A stretch of DNA of 64,000 nt, taken from positions 1 to 64,000 of the forward strand of contig JAAAXO010000135.1 of assembly GCA_011799875.1 (NCBI GenBank). Direction: 5' to 3'. A model generated the notes under the pieces. That model made no database searches. It saw nothing but the letters and a program-made list of their open reading frames with translations, and had not been told where the DNA came from. Both the position numbers and the translations under genes were made by a program. Every line of letters begins with the position of its first letter. Within the stretch, counting starts at the first letter, position 1. This document shows, piece after piece, positions 48,494 through 60,754 of this stretch. The stretch comes from Thinopyrum elongatum. Lineage: Eukaryota > Streptophyta > Magnoliopsida > Poales > Poaceae.

Positions 48494-48544
48494 TGATAGA
48501 GGCGAGGGTCTGTGGGTGTAACAATGGTATTGATGTCCTCATCA
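48494..48544 (-). mobile_element. 51-bp LTR remnant with both termini
   Basis: TGATAGAGGCGAGGGT from one LTR end joins CTGTGGGTGTAAC...CTCATCA from the other, so about 870 bp of an A LTR is deleted. It is still followed by PPT (48545-48558) and integrase, as a 3' LTR should be. Confidence 0.85.
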
Positions 48545-50298
48545 TCCTCCCCTTCTTGAAATGAAGTCGTCCTCGACGGAAGCTCATCTTCCTCACCCAA
48601 ATAAGGCTTCAGATCTGCAATGCTAAAAGTGGGACTAACCCCAAAATCTGCAGGCAGCTCAAGTTTATATGCATTATCATTTATTTTCTCTAACACCTTA
48701 AAAGGACCATCAGCACGTGGCATTAGCTTTGATTTGCGCAAATCAGGAAATCTATCCTTACGCAAATGTAACCAAACAAGATCTCCAGGTGCAAACACAA
48801 CATGTTTTCTACCCTTCCTTACAATTCTGCAATACATCTTTAAATTCAGCATCATGCACATATTGATCTTTGATGGTCTCCAAACCAAATATTTTAAAGT
48901 CAAGTTGTGAAAGCATAGTATAACGACGAGACAATGCATCAGCAATAACATTTTCTTTACCCTTCTTGTGTTTAATGACATAAGGGAAAGTCTCAATAAA
49001 TTCAACCCATTTAGCATGTCTACGGTTCAGTTTTGCTTGACTTTTAATGTGTTTCAAAGATTCATGATCAGAATGTATAACAAATTCTTTGGGCCATAAA
49101 TAATGTTGCCATGTTTCTAAGGTCCGAACAAGAGCATATAATTCTTTATCATAAGTAGAACAGTTCAGACTAGGCCCACTCAATTTTTCAGAAAAGTATG
49201 CAACAGGTTTGCCATCTTGTAATAAAACACCTCCTAATCCAATTCCACTAGCATCACATTCAAGCTCAAAAGTCTTATTAAAATCAGGAAGTTGGAGTAA
49301 AGGAGCATGTGTCAACTTATCTTTCAATACCGTGAAGGCTTCTTCCTGTGAGGTACCCCAAACAAAAGGCACATCCTTCTTTGTAAGCTCATTGAGAGGT
49401 GCAGCAATGGTGCTGAAATCTCTCACAAAACGCCTATAGAAACCAGCGAGTCCAAGAAAACTCCTCACTTGAGTGACCGTGTTGGGCTGTGGCCAACTCT
49501 CAATAGCTTCAATCTTGGCTTTATCAACTTCAATTCCCTGTGGAGTAACAACATAGCCAAGAAAAGATACTCGGTCGGTGCAAAAGGTGCACTTCCCAAG
49601 GTTACCAAACAAACGTGCATCACGTAAAGCAATAAAAACAGCACGTAAATGTTCCAAATGTTCCTCCAAAGATCTGCTATAAATCAGTATATCATCAAAA
49701 TAGACTACCACAAATCGTCCAATGAAAGCACGTAAAACTTCGTTCATTAATCTCATGAAAGTACTAGGTGCATTAGTTAACCCAAAAGGCATGACTAACC
49801 ACTCATATAATCCAAACTTTGTTTTAAATGCTGTTTTCCATTTATCCCCCAATTTCATACGAATTTGATGGTATCCACTACGCAAATCAACTTTGGAGAA
49901 TATTGTAGAGCCACTCAATTCATCAAGCATATCATCTAGTCTAGGAATAGGATGACGATAACGAATAGTAATATTATTAATGCCTCTACAATCAACACAC
50001 ATACGCGATGTACCATCCTTTTTCGGCACTAGAATAATAGGAACAGCACAAGGACTAAGGGATTCGCGTATATAACCTTTGTCGAGCAACTCCTGTACTT
50101 GACGCATAATCTCCTTCGTCTCCTCTAGATTGGTACGGTATGGCGCACGGTTTGGCAACGAAGCACCGGGAATTAAGTCAATCTGATGCTCAATCCCGCG
50201 AATAGGTGGTAATCCCGGTGGCACGTCTTGTGGAAAGACGTCAGCGAACTCCTGCAAAATGTTAGTGACCGCAGGAGGCAAAGAGGAAGGCACGTCCT
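48545..50298 (-). pseudogene. pol: A-type RT-RNase H with deleted integrase
   Basis: From 50298 leftward the frame is open through the protease-RT linker, RT ([21 protein letters not shown]) and RNase H ([17 protein letters not shown]) to [10 protein letters not shown]. There a deletion of about 914 bp between AAGGG repeats (junction near 48815) removes the zinc finger and the whole DDE core. It leaves the integrase C-terminal domain ([17 protein letters not shown]) in a shifted frame. The gag-protease half is absent: a Q LTR begins at 50299, flank GTCCT. Confidence 0.85.
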
Positions 50299-51280
50299 TG
50301 ATGAGGACATGACTACCTTGGATACGACCAAAAATATTGCATACATGTATATTTGTGAGGTGATTTCTAATGCAAACTATGCAATAATTTATTTGTGTCA
50401 TCCACGACAAAAATACTTCACAAACTTTTGTGCCATGTCTAATTGCAGGTGTATGGGACATTTGTACAATTCACATATGAAGATAAGGGAAAAAGAGAAG
50501 TTTAGTTGCTGTTCAAAAAGTCCTCTCACGTCACTTTTGGGCCAAGAGAAGATAGAGTCCAAGTCTCTCACGTTCTGGATTCAGATTCGGACTGCACAGA
50601 CATACCTGACTCAAAACGCCAAGAACTTTTTCATACGGACTCCGAATTGGGTGATTCTTTTTTTGTTGGAAAGTAGATTTCGTGCTCTTTCCAACCCAAT
50701 TTGACTCACCTTAAAATTCATCCGGAGCTATGAGTTATCGACGAAACAATCTGACGCTGTAGCAGAATCCGAGTCAAACTACAAGTCCAAAGGTGTTGCA
50801 TCACCTCCACTTGGGCCCATGAGCCTTGTACGACCTAGGGTTAGTTTTAGGCTGCCTTGGGACGTCCTCCCACCTCCTTGGCCGCCACCCCTTGCTCCTA
50901 TATAAGTAGATCCATCTAGTAGCTTTTTGCTTGGGATTTGTTTAGTTAAAAGTTAGCCATTGCAACTTCGTGTACTTCGTTTGTGTCCAACGACCAGACC
51001 AAGACCGCTTTCGGATCCCCACCTTTATCAATACTTCATCTATATTCGCAATATTCAGATTGCATTATCATATTCTTGCTTGTTCTTCGATTGCGTGCAG
51101 GAATAGACCTTCGTGGTCAGGCTGATCGTGCTTTCAGCATCGTCAGTAACCTCGGGAGATTGGTTTAGCGATTGCTAAGGCACAACGTCGTGCACGTTTG
51201 TAGTCGGATCGTCAAAGTCGACTCCACCAAATCGATAGTTATCATCTCATCGAAAGATCGGGACACCCCCGCCTCTATCA
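50299..51280 (+). mobile_element. Q LTR 4 (982 bp, intron-bearing)
   Basis: Complete LTR with TATA at 50899-50906. Left flank GTCCT is minus-strand pol; right flank GCACC is plus-strand gag. Unequal flanks exclude a simple solo LTR. The GTCCT side pairs in position with the Q LTR end at 2918. Confidence 0.9.
50360..50448 (+). other. Candidate intron in Q LTR 4 (89 nt)
   Basis: Appears identical to 45763-45851, with the same GTGATTTC start and TAATTGCAG end. Confidence 0.6.
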
Positions 51281-54200
51281 GCACCAGGTCATCCACATGC
51301 AAATAATCGCAATGGTAGGTCTGCACCACCACTTCAGGTACGAGATCATGACCATCTTCCTAAATTAAAATTGAATATTCCACCATTCGAGGGTAGATAT
51401 GTTCCTGATATATATCTTACTTGGGAGTTAGAAACTGAACAACGTTTTACATGTTTACAATATACCGAGGAACGACGTGTTGCTGCTGCTGTTTGTGCTT
51501 TCACTAGTTTTGCATGTGTATGGTGGTCTGAACATTGTAGATTATATCCTATTCCAGCTACGTGGGCTGCTTTGAAAACTGCTATGCGTACTCGTTGGGT
51601 TCCACCATATTATCAACGTGAATTACTTCAAAAATTGCAGCGCTTAAGACAAGGAAAAAATTCTGTAGAAGAATATTATCAGGAATTACAAACTGGCATG
51701 ATTAGATTTGGTATTGTTGAGGAGAATGAAGCTATGCTTGCACGTTTCATGGGTGGATTAAATAGAGAGATTCAGACCATTCTAGAGTATAAGGAGTATA
51801 ATAATATCACTCGTTTATTCCATCTTGCTTGTAAAGCTGAACGTGAAGTGCAGGATCGACAGGCATTGGCGCGAACTAATTTTTCTGCAGGTCGATCTTC
51901 ATCATGGACACCGCGTGCCTCCTCTACTCCCACACGTCCTACTGCGGCACCACTGACTTCGGCCGCCAATTCCAACCGAGATACAAGAAAACAGGCACCA
52001 CCACCACCATCTGCCAAGAGTACACCTTCTGGGCCTGCCCAGAGCTCTTCTTCATCTATGGCATCAACAGGGCACACACATGATATTATTTGTCGTCGTT
52101 GTAAGGGAAGAGGTCATTATGCGAGAGAATGCCAATCTCCGCGTGTTATGATTGCTACTGAGGATGGTGGGTATGAGTCCGCTAGTGATTATGATGAGGA
52201 GACTTTGGCTCTTATTACAAGTGAAGAACACGGTGGAGATGATTCTGATCATGAGACGCAATACATGGCTCCTGAAGACGCTGACAGGTATGAATGTTTA
52301 GTTGCTCAACGTGTTTTGAGTGTGCAGGTCACACAAGCTGAGTAAAATCAGAGGCATAATTTGTTCCATACAAAGGGAGTTGTGAAGGAACGTTCTGTTC
52401 GCGTCATCATAGATGGAGGGAGCTGCAACAACTTGGCTAGCATGGAGATGGTGGAGAAGCTATCTCTCACCACAAGACCACATCCACATCCTTACTATAT
52501 CCAATGGTTCAACAACAGCGGCAAGGTTAAGGTAACACGTACTGTTCGTGTGCATTTTAGTATCTCTACATATGCTGATTATGTTGATTGTGATGTGGTA
52601 CCCATGCAAGCATGTTCATTATTACTTGGTAGACCATGGCAATTTGATAAAAATTCTGTACACCATGGTAGAAACAATCAGTATACTCTTGTTCATAAGG
52701 ATAAACATATTACTTTGCTTCCTATGACTCCTGATTGTATTTTGAAAGATGATATTAATAGAGCTAGTAAAGCAAAACAGGAGAAAAATAAGAGTGAAAA
52801 TCAGATTGTGGCAAAAGAATTTGAGCAAAAATGAAGCCTAATAATAAACCATCTAGTGTTGCTTCTGAAATTAATTGAAAAGTGCATGCTTACTTGCCAC
52901 CAAATCTGATATTGATGATCTAGATTTCAGCAATTCTGTTTGCTATGCTTTTGTGTGCAAAGAGGCGTTATTTTCATTCGAGGACGTGCCTTCCTCTTTG
53001 CCTCCTGCGGTCACTAACATTTTGCAGGAGTTCGTTGACGTCTTTCCACAAGACGTGCCACCGGGATTACCACCTATTCGCGGGATTGAGCATCAGATTG
53101 ACTTAATTCCCGGTGCTTCGTTGCCAAACCGTGCGCCATACCGTACCAATCCAGAGGAGACGAAGGAGATTATGCGTCAAGTACAGGAGTTGCTCGACAA
53201 AGGTTATATACGCGAATCCCTTAGTCCTTGTGCTGTTCCTATTATTCTAGTGCCGAAAAAGGATGGTACATCGCGTATGTGTGTTAATTGTAGAGGCATT
53301 AATAATATTACTATTCGTTATCGTCATCCTATTCCTAGACTAGATGATATGCTTGATGAATTGAGTGGCTCTACAATATTCTCCAAAGTTGATTTGCGTA
53401 GTGGATACCATCAAATTCGTATGAAATTGGGGGATGAATGGAAAACAGCATTTAAAACAAAGTTTGGATTATATGAGTGGTTAGTCATGCCTTTTGGGTT
53501 AACTAATGCACCTAGTACTTTCATGAGATTAATGAACGAAGTTTTACGTGCTTTCATTGGACGATTTGTGGTAGTCTATTTTGATGATATACTGATTTAT
53601 AGCAGATCTTTGGAGGAACATTTGGAACATTTACGTGCTGTTTTTATTGCTTTACGTGATGCACGTTTGTTAGGTAACCTTGGGAAGTGCACCTTTTGCA
53701 CCGACCGAGTATCTTTTCTTGGCTATGTTGTTACTCCACAGGGAATTGAAGTTGATAAAGCCAAGATTGAAGCTATTGAGAGTTGGCCACAGCCCAAAAC
53801 GGTCACTCAAGTGAGGAGTTTTCTTGGACTCGCTGGTTTCTATAGGCGTTTTGTGAGAGATTTCAGCACCATTGCTGCACCTCTCAATGAGCTTACAAAG
53901 AAGGATGTGCCTTTTGTTTGGGGTACCTCACAGGAAGAAGCCTTCACGGTATTGAAAGATAAGTTGACACATGCTCCTTTACTCAAACTTCCTGATTTTA
54001 ATAAGACTTTTGAGCTTGAATGTGATGCTAGTGGAATTGGATTAGGAGGTGTTTTATTACAAGATGGCAAACCTGTTGCATACTTTTCTGAAAAATTGAG
54101 TGGGCCTAGTCTGAACTATTCTACTTATGATAAAGAATTATATGCTCTTTTTCGGACCTTAGAAACATGGCAACATTATTTATGGCCCAAAGAATTTGTT

Positions 54201-55953
54201 ATACATTCTGATCATGAATCTTTGAAACACATTAAAAGTCAAGCAAAACTGAACCGTAGACATGCTAAATGGGTTGAATTTATTGAGACTTTCCCTTATG
54301 TCATTAAACACAAGAAGGGTAAAGAAAATGTTATTGCTGATGCATTGTCTCGTCGTTATACTATGCTTTCAGAACTTGACTTTAAAATATTTGGTTTGGA
54401 GACCATCAAAGATCAATATGTGCATGATGCTGAATTTAAAGATGTATTGCAGAATTGTAAGGAAGGGAGAACATGGAACAAGTTCGTCGTTAACGATGGA
54501 TTTGTGTTTCGTGCTAACAAGCTATGCATTCCAGCTAGCTCCGTTCGTCTTTTGTTGTTGCAGGAGGCGCATGGAGGAGGATTAATGGGACACTTTGGCG
54601 TGAAGAAGACGGAGGATATACTTGCTACACATTTCTTTTGGCCAAAGATGAGACGGGATGTTGAGCGTTTTGTTGCTCGCTACACTACATGTCAAAAAGC
54701 TAAGTCACGACTCAATCCTCATGGTTTATATATGCCTTTGCCTGTACCTAGTGTTCCTTGGGAGGATATATCTATGGACTTTGTTTTAGGTTTATCTCGA
54801 ACAAAGAAGGGGAGGGATAGCATATTTGTTGTCGTGGATAGGTTCTCGAAAATGGCACACTTTATACCATGTCATAAAAGCGATGATGCTGTTAATGTTG
54901 CTGATTTGTTCTTTCGTGAAATTATACGCTTGCATGGTGTGCCAAATACTATTGTTTCAGATCGTGATACTAAATTTCTTAGCCACTTTTGGAGATGTTT
55001 ATGGGCTAAGTTGGGGACTAAACTGCTTTTTAGTACTACATGTCACCCCCAAACTGATGGACAAACTGAAGTAGTCAATAGAACATTGTCTACTATGCTT
55101 AGGGCTGTTTTGAAGAATAACAAGAAAATGTGGGAAGAATGCTTGCCTCATATTGAATTTGCTTATAATCGTTCATTGCATTCTACTACTAAGATGTGTC
55201 CTTTTGAAATTGTGTATGGTTTCCTTCCTCGTGCACCAATTGATTTGTTGCCTCTTCCATCTTCGGAGAAGGTTAATTTTGATGCTAAACAACGAGCTGA
55301 ATTGATCTTAAAAATGCATGAGTTAACTAAGGAGAACATTGAGCGTATGAATGCTAAATATAAACTTGCTGGAGATAAGGGTAGAACATGTTGTGTTTGC
55401 ACCTGGAGATCTTGTTTGGTTACATTTGCGTAAGGATAGATTTCCTGATTTGCGCAAATCAAAGCTAATGCCACGTGCTGATGGTCCTTTTAAGGTGTTA
55501 GAGAAAATAAATGATAATGCATATAAACTTGAGCTGCCTGCAGATTTTGGGGTTAGTCCCACTTTTAACATTGCAGATCTGAAGCCTTATTTGGGTGAGG
55601 AAGATGAGCTTCCGTCGAGGACGACTTCATTTCAAGAAGGGGAGGATGATGAGGACATCAATACCATTGTTACACCCACAACCCCTGCTTCTATACATAC
55701 TGGACCAATTACTAGAGCTCGCGCACGCCAATTAAAATATCAGGTACTTTCGTTTCTTGGTAATGATTCTAAAGTTCATGAGAGTATGATGCTGCCTAAA
55801 TTGGATACATTTGTTTTGCTTACAAATGAAGGGCCTAGCTTGGACAAGAAAGAGGAACCTTGGAGCAAGTTCAAGCATGGAGATGATGGCATGCGCAAGG
55901 GGAACAAGAACGGAGTTACAAGTGATGATTTCAGGACTTTGAAGCCACCATAA
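51281..55953 (+). pseudogene. gag-pol: A-type gag-pol of the compound element, 5'-truncated, frameshifted
   Basis: It starts in the gag linker after a Q LTR. The Gag domain, CCHC knuckle, protease (VIIDGGSCNN), RT ([21 protein letters not shown]), RNase H, integrase and the CR-type tail ([15 protein letters not shown], in the 3' LTR) are all recognisable. Lesions: CAA-to-TAA at 52343-52345 between knuckle and protease; 1-nt deletions near 52830 and 52874 before RT; and a 2-nt deletion near 55385 in the integrase C-terminal domain. Substitutions include D-to-N in the conserved VDCRGIN of RT and C-to-Y in the zinc finger (RYTTCQ). It cannot yield a working polyprotein. Confidence 0.9.
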
Positions 55954-56568
55954 GGAGTGCAGGAAGCCTTGGACGAAATATACAAGATGCCACTTCATAA
56001 ATTTCGTCCAGAGGCTATTATAGGTGCTGCGTCACCTTATTATTGGGCCAGGCCCATGTAATTTCGAAATACTTGAGTATAGGCTATTTTTAGAGTCCGT
56101 ATGTGTGGGGAAACAAGAGATAGGGTTGGTTTCGGATCCCTCCTTCAAGGGCCACGAAATCCCCCCCCTCTTCCTCCATATATACAGCCCTTAGGGCACC
56201 GTTTAGACTTTGGGTTTTGTTTAGATTAAAAGTTCGCCATAGCTGCAACTTCGCGTACTTCGTTTGTGTTCAACAACCAGCCAAGACGTCACAGAACCCC
56301 ACCTCGATCAATAAAGCTTTCATCTTATATTCGCAATATCCAGATTGCAAATCTTAGTTTCTTGCTTGTTCTTCGTTTGCTTGCAGGAGATAGACCCTCG
56401 GGGTCAGGTTGATTGTGCTCCGGCGTGGTCAATAACCTCTCAGAGTTGGTTTAGCGATTGCTAAGGCGCGACGTCCTCGCACGTTCGTAGTCGGATCGTC
56501 AAAGTCTACTCCACCAAAAACGATAGATATCATCTCATCGAAAGATCGGGACACCCTCGCCTCTATCA
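55647..56568 (+). mobile_element. A-type 3' LTR of the compound element (922 bp)
   Basis: Preceded by PPT (55634-55646) and followed by TATCT, the second copy of the target duplication seen at 31711. Confidence 0.95.
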
Positions 56569-56703
56569 TATCTTCTCCATGGCCTCTTCAAATCTGTTTA
56601 GTACATCTTCCACCTGTCCACTCATCATTTGCTGAAATTTATCATGTAACTCTTTGTTCGTCATGTTCTCCCAGTCAGTCTCGTCGGCTTGTGATCCTGC
56701 CAT
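56569..56703 (-). pseudogene. gag: First 43 codons of host gag
   Basis: The minus-strand frame from ATG (56701-56703) reads MAGSQADETDWENMTNKELH and on to the insertion point. It continues at 31715 once the compound element is removed. Confidence 0.9.
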
Positions 56704-57856
56704 GGTTAGCAGCAATAGAAACACACAAGAATATGATCCTACAGACTACTAGAAAGTGGTGGTGGTGTGGTGTCACAAATCCGTCAAGCAAATCTCAAAT
56801 TCTTACCAGTTCTTACCCAGCAGCAGGTGGTGATCGGCAACTTTTGTAGCCAAAACTCACAAAGCTTGGACAAAGCGATTGCCAGGTGGTGTCAAACGCA
56901 CGATGTAGATGTATGTGGAGCTGGGAAGGCTTATGATATGGTAGGAAAAAGGGTCAGCAATAATCAATTCAGAGAGGCAATGTTGAATAAACGCTCAACG
57001 ACGGTACTGTGCTGGTCCTAGGTTAGACCATGCTAGAGACGCGAGCCTAGAACACTAACAAAAACACGACGCTGCACGTAAACAAGGGAGGAGCACACTC
57101 TGATTTTTTTATCACTTTTTTTTGCTCTTTTTTTTCCTATTTTTTTTTTCCTCCGCAACAATTTTTTTTCGAAAAAGTCTACAAATGGTCTAAAAACTGC
57201 CTACCCAGAATTTTTTTTTGAAACTGGAACTATTTTTCTTCTGCGGGTGGCACGAAAGTTGGGGAATCCGACTTTTTCATAACTCGTAGTATCGCGTGAT
57301 CTTGAACTCAAAAATAAAGGAACAAATACTGGACTCGGACTAGGACTGGTGGCGGAGATGAATCTGGTGGAATTCGGACTGGTGATGGTATATGACGGTA
57401 GTATATGTGGACTCGGATTGGTGGTGGTATATGGACTCGGATCGGTGGTGGTATATGGACTCGGATTGGTTGTGGTATATGGACTCGGAGCGGTGGTGGT
57501 ATATGGACTCGGAGCGGTGGTGGTATATGGACTCAGAGAAATAGCAGATAAGCGGTGGTGGTATATGGTAGGGGCGGTGATGATGGTGCGGCGGCGGCGT
57601 GACAACTTGTGAACAGAACTCGAAACTCTAAAGAACTAGACGCTAAGACCAGCAACTTGACACGATGATGCAACCGCAAATTCAACAAAGCAAATACAGA
57701 AAAGATTATGCAATGGCTCAGATTGGTTTGGATATGATGAACTAACCCTAAATTTTTTTTTGGTTTTTTCCAGGACTGTAGGTATGAAGAACAGACTCAA
57801 TCTAAACTACGAAAAACTGTAAATCTCACCGAGCAACCTGGAAATCTGATACCAGT
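56704..57856 (-). other. Host A-type leader with PBS
   Basis: Full leader. The PBS is just inside the LTR (reverse complement TGGTATCAGAT, ending near 57854). Oligo-T tracts lie at 57104-57170. The 24-bp minisatellite is at 57409-57528. No gene. Confidence 0.85.
57409..57528. repeat. 24-bp minisatellite, 5 units, in the host leader
   Basis: Five tandem 24-bp units GGACTCGGA(T/G)(T/C)GGT plus GGTGGTATAT, with one variant base in unit 3. The corresponding array at 5798-5869 has three. Confidence 0.9.
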
Positions 57857-58663
57857 TGATAGAGGCAAAGGTGTCCCGTCTTTCGATGAGATGGTGGCTA
57901 TCGTTTTTGATGGAGTAGACTTTGACGATCCGACTACGAACATGCCAGGACGTCGCGCCTTAGCAATCGCTAAACCAACTCCGAGAGGTTATTGACCACG
58001 CCGGAGCACGATCAACCTGACCTCGAAGGTCTATTTCCTGCAAGCAATCGAAGAACAAGCAAGAAACTGAAATTGCAATCTGGATATTGCGAATAAAAGA
58101 TGAAAGCTTTATTGATCAAGGGGGGGTTCTGTGACGTCTTGGTCTGGTCGTTGAACACAAACGAAGTACGCGAAGTTGCAGCTATGGTGAACTTTTAATC
58201 TAAACAAAACCCAAAGTCTAAACGGTGCCCTAAGGGCTGTATATATGGAGGAAGAAGGGGGCATTTCGTGGCCCTTGAAGGAGGGGTCCGAAACCAACCC
58301 TATCTCTTGTTTCCCCACACATACGGACTCTAAAAACAACCTATACTCAAGTATTTCAAAATTACATGGGCCTGGCCCAATAATAAGGTGACGCAGCACC
58401 TATAATAGCCTCTGGACGAAATTTATGAAGTGGCATCTTGTATATTTCGTCCAAGGCTTCATGCACTCATTATGGTGGCTTCAAAGTCCCGAAATCATCA
58501 CTTGTAACTCCGTTCTTGTTCCCCTTGTGCATGCCATCATCTCCATGCTTGAACTTGCTCCAAGGTTCCTCTTTCTTGTCCAAGCTAGGCCCTTCATTTG
58601 TAAGCAAAACAAATGTGTCCAATTTAGGCAGCATCATATTCTCATGAACATTAGAATCATTAC
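57857..58663 (-). mobile_element. Host A-type 5' LTR, interrupted
   Basis: Begins TGATAGAGGCAAAGG, like its partner at 26129, and is cut after GAATCATTAC by the plus-strand element at 58664. The remaining ~110 bp should lie beyond the window. Confidence 0.9.
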
Positions 58664-59582
58664 TGATGAGGACATCAATACCATTGTTACACCCACAGTC
58701 CCTGCTGCTATACATACTGGACCAATTACTAGAGCTCACGCACGCCAATTAAATTATCAGGTACTTTCGTTTCTTGGTAATGATTCTAATGTTCATGAGA
58801 ATATGATGCTGCCTAAATTGGATACATTTGTTTTGCTTACAAATGAAGGGTCTAGCTTGGACAAGAAAGAGGAACCTTGGAGCAAGTTCAAGCATGGAGA
58901 TGATGGTATGCGCAAGGGGAACAAGAACGGAGTTACAAGTGATGATTTCAGGACTTTGAAGCCACCATAATGAGTGCAGGAAGCCTTGGACAAAATATAC
59001 AAGATGCCACTTCATAAATTTCGTCCAGAGGCTATTATAGGTGCTGCGTCACCTTATTATTGGGCCAGGCCCATGTAATTTCAAAATACTTGAGTATAGA
59101 CTGTTTTTAGAGTCCGTATGTGTGGGGAAACAAGAGATAGGGTTGGTTTCGGACCCCTCCTTCAAGGGCCACGAAATTCCCCCCTCTTCCTCCATATATA
59201 CAGCCCTTAGGGCACCCTTTAGACTTTGGGTTTTGAGATTAAAAGTTCGCCATAGCTGCAACTTCGCGTACTTCGTTTGTGTTCAACGACCAGACCAAGA
59301 CGTCACAGAACCCCACCTTGATCAATAAAGCTTTCATCTTATATTCGCAATATCCAGATTGCAAAACTTAGTTTCTTGCTTGTTCTTCATTTGCTTGCAG
59401 GAGATAGACCTTCGTGGTCAGGTTGATTGTGCTCCGGCGTGGTCAATAACCTCTCAGAGTTGGTTTAGCGATTGCTAAGGCGCGACGTCCTCGCACGTTC
59501 GTAGTCAGATCATCAAGGTCTACTCCACCAAAAACGATAGCTATCATCTCATCGAAAGATCGGGACACCTTCGCCTCTATCA
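58664..59582 (+). mobile_element. A-type 5' LTR of the rightmost element (919 bp)
   Basis: Inserted in the host LTR; left flank ATTAC is the presumed duplication. Ends CTATCA before PBS TGGTATCAGAT (59585-59595). Confidence 0.95.
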
Positions 59583-60754
59583 AGTGGTATCAGATTTTCA
59601 GGTTGCTCGTTGAGATTTTACAGTTTTTCGTAGTTTAGATCGAGTCTGTTCTTCATACCTACAGTCCACGAAAAAGCCAAAAAAAAAAATTAGGGTTAGT
59701 TCATCATATCCGAACCAATCTGAGCCTTTGCATAATCTTTTTAGGGTTTTTGCTTTGTTGATTTTGCGGTTGCATCGTCGTGTCTAGTTGCTGGTCTTAG
59801 CGTCTAGTCCTTTAGAGTTTCGAGTTCTTTCACAGTTTGTCACGCCGCCGCCGCACCATATACCACCACCACTGCCATATACCACCACTGCTGCCATATA
59901 CCACCGCTGCCATATACCATCACCGCTGCCATATTCTACCACCATATATCCACCACCAATCCGAGTTCTTTTCATATTAGGTTTGTTTTCGAGACCCATC
60001 TATTTTCCGATTCGTGTTTTCTTGCCTGAGTAGGATTCGGAAAAAAAAAAGAGTCCGGAGACCCCCGGGCAGTTTTTAGGCCAAAATTTCGGCAGTCAAA
60101 AATATTTTCTCCCTATCCTATTTTTAGGTCCCAGGGAGCGTTTTGAGACACTCGCCATCATAGTGATTTTTTGTCGCACTTTTTCGTCGTCGCTGCCCTG
60201 ATTTCTGAAAAAAAAAATTGTCAAAAAAAAATTTCGTGCCAATCCTGATAGTTTGACTTGGGAAGAGTTTTGAGACACTCGCCATTATAGTGATTTTTTG
60301 CAAAAAAAAAAGGAGCGCAAAAAAAAAACAAATTTTTTTTTAGAGTGTGCTCTTCCCTTGTTTATGTGCCGCGCCGTGATTTTGTTTGTGTTCTAGGCTC
60401 GCGTCTCTAGTACGGTCTAGCCTAGGACCAGCACAGTACCGTCGTTGAGCGTTTATTCAACTTTGCATCTCTGAATTGATTATTGCTGACCCTTTTTGCT
60501 ACCATATCATAAGCCTTCCCAGCTCCACATACATCTACATCGTGCGTTTGACACCACCTGGCAATCGCTCTATCCAAGCTTTGTGAGTTTTGACTACAAA
60601 GGTTGCCGATCACCACCTGCTGCTGGGTAAGAACTGGTAAGAATTTGAGTTTTGCTTGACGGATTTGTGACACCACACCACCACCACTTCCTAGTAGTCT
60701 GTAGGATCATATTCTTGTGTGTTTCTATTGCTGCCATTTCTATTGCTGCTAACC
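59583..60754 (+). other. A-type leader of the rightmost element
   Basis: PBS, then a short array of CCATATACCACC(A/G)CTG units (59856-59946), homopolymer A/T runs (60205-60345) and the conserved 3' leader. A 15-bp direct duplication (TTTCTATTGCTGC) just before gag is private to this copy. No gene. Confidence 0.85.

Larger units (their letters stand above)
31716..56568 (+). mobile_element. Compound plus-strand A element, 24.9 kb, TSD TATCT
   Basis: 5' LTR 31716-32642 and 3' LTR 55647-56568 are flanked by TATCT at 31711-31715 and 56569-56573, within host gag. Own sequence: LTR, leader to 32891, gag-pol 51281-55953, LTR. The space between holds a minus-strand A element (from 32892), a tandem Q array, minus-strand pol pieces and a Q LTR. 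The end of its leader and the first part of gag are not present, so deletion accompanied the nested events. Confidence 0.8.
26129..58663 (-). mobile_element. Host A-type CRM element split by a large nested insertion
   Basis: 3' LTR 26129-27048, internal 27049-31715, then the 24.9-kb insertion 31716-56568, then internal 56569-57856 and 5' LTR from 57857. The two LTRs share private variants (TGATAGAGGCAAAGGTGTCC, CGTCTTTCG) absent from other copies. Gag DNA rejoins exactly across the insertion with TATCT. The left flank is CACCT; the right end is cut by the element at 58664. Confidence 0.85.

Noticed and set aside
48358..49017. A 219-codon frame joining RT, LTR remnant and integrase tail as a new protein.
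   Set aside because: It has no promoter, mixes real and shifted frames, and results from two deletions.
50299..51280. Interpretation as a normal solo Q LTR.
   Set aside because: Flanks differ (GTCCT and GCACC) and lie in opposite-strand pol and gag; no target duplication.
57409..57528. Regular 24-bp repeats that might suggest a CRISPR-like array.
   Set aside because: Units are contiguous with no spacers, in a plant retrotransposon leader; it is a minisatellite.
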